Part shown: one piece after another, positions 61,006-64,000 of the stretch
Layout: each line of letters opens with the position of its first letter
Numbering within the stretch: position 1 is the stretch's first letter
Assembly: GCA_918026815.1 (NCBI GenBank)
Contig: CAKJVC010000017.1
Span: forward strand, 1,178,001-1,242,000
Source of the DNA: Chalara sp. BL73
Taxonomy: Eukaryota > Ascomycota > Leotiomycetes > Helotiales
DNA: 64,000 nucleotides
Direction of reading: 5' to 3'
The notes under the pieces: generated by a model
The model's database searches: none
What the model was told of the DNA's origin: nothing
The model's input: only the letters and a program-made list of their open reading frames with translations
Translations under genes and position numbers: made by a program

Positions 61006-61656
61006 TGGTAAGTTGGCCGATGATTGTAGTAGGCCCTTTAACCTTTGAGGTTTTGGGAGCCCTCGCTTTGTATAGCGTGGCGCTTGGAGTTAACTTTTTT
61101 TTGTCATTTTGTTTTGAGGGAAGCAATATACCCAGTTTGTCCATCCTGTGATGTCGTTTTGCTCATGTCGTTGCTTCCTTCGAACAATTGGTTGAGAAGC
61201 TATTCTTCTAGTGAGACACAGAAATAACTTAATTGATAGCATATCAACCTAAGATCAATCAACAGTTAACTGACGCACTATTACGCAATTATCTGTCGGC
61301 GGCTCATTTTTAGTGTCCACAATCACTTTCGGGTTCAAACCTGCCAAATCGTTACAGCATTGACGATAACAATTCGACAACCCAAATATAGTCATCGTAA
61401 ACGATCATCATCACCAACAAACATCAAAGTGACATTTTATTATTACGGATTTTGTCTACGGTTCCTAAGGCGTATATATAGCGCCATTTCACATCAATCG
61501 ACGCTCGCAAACAATACATCAAGCCTTCGGCGTTTCTCTATTTAGGTGCAAAGTGCCGATAGATATCACCACGGACGCTAGGTCTCAGTTTCATAGTTCT
61601 AAATCTCTTCGATACTCTGATTCTTGTACCTTTGCAAGGGCGGTAATTATAGTAGG
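61006..61656. other. Intergenic, 651 bp
   Basis: It lies between two plus-strand genes, with several short AT-rich ORFs. It probably includes the 3' UTR of the first and the promoter of the second gene. Confidence 0.5.
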
Positions 61657-63651
61657 ATGGATATTGAAGGATTCAGTGGAGGCCATCAGACATCGAGTAT
61701 GCTCAAAGAACAGGCACGAATTGCTGCCCTACTGGATATTGCAGAAACATCTTCACCAGATGCCTCCACCAGAAGAAGCGCAGGTGGCGACACTCCAGGC
61801 AAAGCCTCATCAAGCACAAGCATATCGTCTGCCCACAAGCCTATTCAAGACATAGAGCCAACTAAGGAGATGGCTGCCGTACGAAACTATCAAGATCTAA
61901 CTGCGCAGAATCTGCAAACATATCAGGAACACCATTTAGGTAAGCCGTCTCCGGGGGTTTTTTTCCCGAACTTGCTGGAGACTTTCATTTTATTTTGTTC
62001 GATTGCTGAACTCGGACTTTTAGCATCTCGACAAAAGGCGGCAACGCAAACGCGCACTCCATCAGACGCGGCAACTACTGGCGCCTCCCCAACCAGTTCA
62101 CCTGAAGAGAGCAAAACTTCTCCATTGCAGGACTCTGGAGTGGAGCAGGGTGATGCACATGGGCAATCACAGATCGGCCCTGCGATTCCAGGAACCAGGA
62201 AGAATCAGCTGCCAAGTGTAGTACGCAGAGCAGGGGAAAATTGGCCAGGACGTTTATCCCAAATTGTAGTTTCAGAGCCATACCATCACATTATTTTGCG
62301 GCGAGAACGGACTATCATCCCAGAATTCTGGACGTGCCTCAACGATAGAGAAATTCACATAGCACTACGAGGGGATGGAAGTCTTTGGTTCAGCAAAGAA
62401 AAAACCCAAGACATCAAAGCCAGATCTAATACAGCCATTAGCTATTCAAGAAAGACTGAATCTTATAAGTCTGGTCAATATCAATACGCAGAGCCTACTC
62501 TACTTCCTTATGAGGGTGTGTCGAGTCTTCTTCGGAAGGCTGAAGACTGCCTTGACATCCATTTCCCGGAGACGATTATTGCCGAGAAAGAGCTGACTTA
62601 CGAAGGTGAATGCCTTGTGATCTCGAGTGAGAAAGCTCGTCTTATGCTTCGAGAGGCGGAGGTATACATTTTTCACAAGCATCCGGTATTGAAGAACTAT
62701 GAGATTCTGAGCGCATTACCTTCAGCCCAACAGTTCACTGGTAGAAAGGAAGATGTCGTGGATCTTTTTAAACATCAACTGAACTCTGGGAGATGTGTAT
62801 GGATTTCTTCGTCGGAGCTTAATTTCGACAATATAGAGGTAGATGCAACAGCGCAAATGGAGTCTGCAAGATATCTCTGGTATCAATATGGAGACGGTGA
62901 TTTTCTCAAAGAGCTTTGCGCAAGAGGTTGCGGGAATGGCGGACTCGGTGGTGCCATTGAAGAAGCAGTTTTCAACGCGGAGTTTCCAGTGCAAGTCTCA
63001 GAAGCAACAGTCGAAGATGCCATATGGAGAGAGAAATGCGTTTTCATGAAACAAAACCATTGCGCGGCGCAATTGGTGGTAATCGAGTCTGAAAAGATAT
63101 CAACGAGAGACATAGCATTCCACAGCTGGCTAGATCAGGAGAATGAGGCAGTTCAAAGAGCGTGGAACGAAAAGGATAATAGCATAAGACGTGGATTTTA
63201 CCAGCGTGCTGTAGGCAGACAAGAAAGAAGCCGTAAGAAGGATACAATGGGTAGGCCCATTACCAGAAGTGTCACACTCATGGCGTATATCCGGAGCTCA
63301 CAAGGCAAGTCAAAGCATGTAAAGCCGCACTCAATTCTCAACCCACTTGTGGGTCGTGATGCACGATTGGTCAGAGCAATTCAGAAGGCTGTTGAGCGAG
63401 AGAACACGACTACTTCGGACACAGCGGAGGGTGGTGACGATCAAGGTGCAAAGAAGCGCAAATGGTTTGGGAAGGGGCAGTATCCTGAAGTTCTACGAGA
63501 CAATGAAAATACTAAGCAGTCCGATAATCAGGAAGGTAGAGGCAAAGGCAAGCAACCTGAAGAGCCGAGTGATGGCGAGCATTCAACCGTCGCTGGCAAT
63601 GTGGTCAGACTATGGAAACTGGAGGGGAGATCAACGATTCCGAAGAAGTAG
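61657..63651 (+). CDS. Uncharacterised 636-residue protein (likely one 84-nt intron)
   Basis: The ATG 61657 (MDIEGFSGGHQ) is the first in frame. The frame runs unbroken to 63651, but 61940-62023 has a gtaagc donor, a T-rich tract and a cttttag acceptor, is 84 nt long and has no stop. Splicing joins EHHL to ASRQKAA and gives 636 residues. Residues 1-200 are Ser/Thr-rich and disordered. Residues 200-500 look globular (RLSQIVVSEPYHHIILRRE, EFWTCLNDREIHIALRGD, LVISSEKARLMLREAEVYIF). The C-terminal 120 are basic and low complexity. I recognise no family and see no signal peptide. If the intron is retained, a 28-residue hydrophobic stretch (FPNLLETFILFCSIAELGLL) is added. Confidence 0.7.
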   Translation: MDIEGFSGGHQTSSMLKEQARIAALLDIAETSSPDASTRRSAGGDTPGKASSSTSISSAHKPIQDIEPTKEMAAVRNYQDLTAQNLQTYQEHHLGKPSPGVFFPNLLETFILFCSIAELGLLASRQKAATQTRTPSDAATTGASPTSSPEESKTSPLQDSGVEQGDAHGQSQIGPAIPGTRKNQLPSVVRRAGENWPGRLSQIVVSEPYHHIILRRERTIIPEFWTCLNDREIHIALRGDGSLWFSKEKTQDIKARSNTAISYSRKTESYKSGQYQYAEPTLLPYEGVSSLLRKAEDCLDIHFPETIIAEKELTYEGECLVISSEKARLMLREAEVYIFHKHPVLKNYEILSALPSAQQFTGRKEDVVDLFKHQLNSGRCVWISSSELNFDNIEVDATAQMESARYLWYQYGDGDFLKELCARGCGNGGLGGAIEEAVFNAEFPVQVSEATVEDAIWREKCVFMKQNHCAAQLVVIESEKISTRDIAFHSWLDQENEAVQRAWNEKDNSIRRGFYQRAVGRQERSRKKDTMGRPITRSVTLMAYIRSSQGKSKHVKPHSILNPLVGRDARLVRAIQKAVERENTTTSDTAEGGDDQGAKKRKWFGKGQYPEVLRDNENTKQSDNQEGRGKGKQPEEPSDGEHSTVAGNVVRLWKLEGRSTIPKK

Positions 63652-64000
63652 ATGGTGGAAATTTGCAGGCGGAGACTACAGTAAGAGAGCGAGGGAACGC
63701 TTAGCTTCTTGTCCCATGCTGAGATGTGGCAGAGAAATTAAGACTCCCTGGCGGATGTACCGATCACCGGATGAAATCATGGAGATGCAACACCCAAAAA
63801 TGTTATTAGACCCAGATCGGATTCCGAAGCTCACATCGATATTATCCTCGCCTTATATTTTCAGGATCGCTTGGTATTTGCAATCAGATTCTAGCTTCTT
63901 ATACTCTAAGGTTCTCGATAAAATTGACCATGACACCTGAGTATTAAGATTACGACGACAAACTTAACCTGAAGAGGACGGCCGGGCTTGCAGAAGTCAG
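63652..64000. other. Window end, no gene seen
   Basis: 349 bp after the last stop. A plus-strand ORF at 63347-63940 overlaps the previous gene out of frame and looks spurious. Confidence 0.5.

Noticed and set aside
61325..61350. GGGTTCAAACC, possible tRNA T arm
   Set aside because: Upstream sequence gives no cloverleaf.
63347..63940. 197-codon plus-strand ORF at the window end
   Set aside because: It overlaps the end of the 61.7 kb gene in another frame and has no recognisable domain.

Overview
The window comes from the nuclear genome of a filamentous ascomycete (Pezizomycotina). Genes are split by many short GT..AG introns (about 45-180 nt). Intergenic gaps run from 88 bp to 2.5 kb. The gene set is fungal: Sec61 beta, a Psr-type CTD phosphatase, a peroxisomal ABC half-transporter, CorA-like ankyrin proteins, a Fig1-like protein, a HeLo-like/pseudokinase protein and a HET-protein remnant. 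The incompatibility-type genes and CorA-like proteins would suit Leotiomycetes, but that is a guess. Most gene models below were spliced by hand from reading frame, donor and acceptor sites and family conservation. Exon limits are given in each entry.

Layout. 0-8.4 kb, minus strand: GT28-type UDP-glycosyltransferase, Sec61 beta (four exons, the first coding exon being only ATG) and a Psr-like phosphatase. 8.4-13.2 kb: a long upstream region, then the peroxisomal ABC transporter. 15.7-21.6 kb: a large uncharacterised Cys-rich protein, pyroglutamyl peptidase and a tRNA-Trp. 22.3-22.9 kb: decayed ORFs. 23.2-26 kb: a SPRY protein and a PEBP-family protein. 26.8-30.6 kb: two convergent signalling genes, a kinase with a C-terminal Cys-rich domain and a HeLo-like/pseudokinase protein. 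31.3-41.2 kb: amidase, an uncharacterised protein, a bestrophin-like channel, a bHLH regulator and a Maf-family pyrophosphatase. 41.8-55 kb: a 1494-residue ankyrin/CorA-like protein, a Fig1-like protein, a HET relic and a second very large CorA-like protein. 55-64 kb: a small secreted protein, mitochondrial threonyl-tRNA synthetase and two uncharacterised proteins.

How they work together. Most genes are ordinary housekeeping or membrane genes with no visible pathway link. Two neighbourhoods look accessory. The first is the convergent kinase / HeLo-pseudokinase pair, whose second member has the N-terminal helical bundle plus degenerate kinase plan seen in cell-death executors such as MLKL. The second is the 41.8-55 kb block, where two unlike CorA-like membrane proteins flank a Fig1-like calcium/fusion protein and the broken tail of a HET protein. 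No CRISPR array, insertion sequence, rRNA gene or intact transposon was seen.
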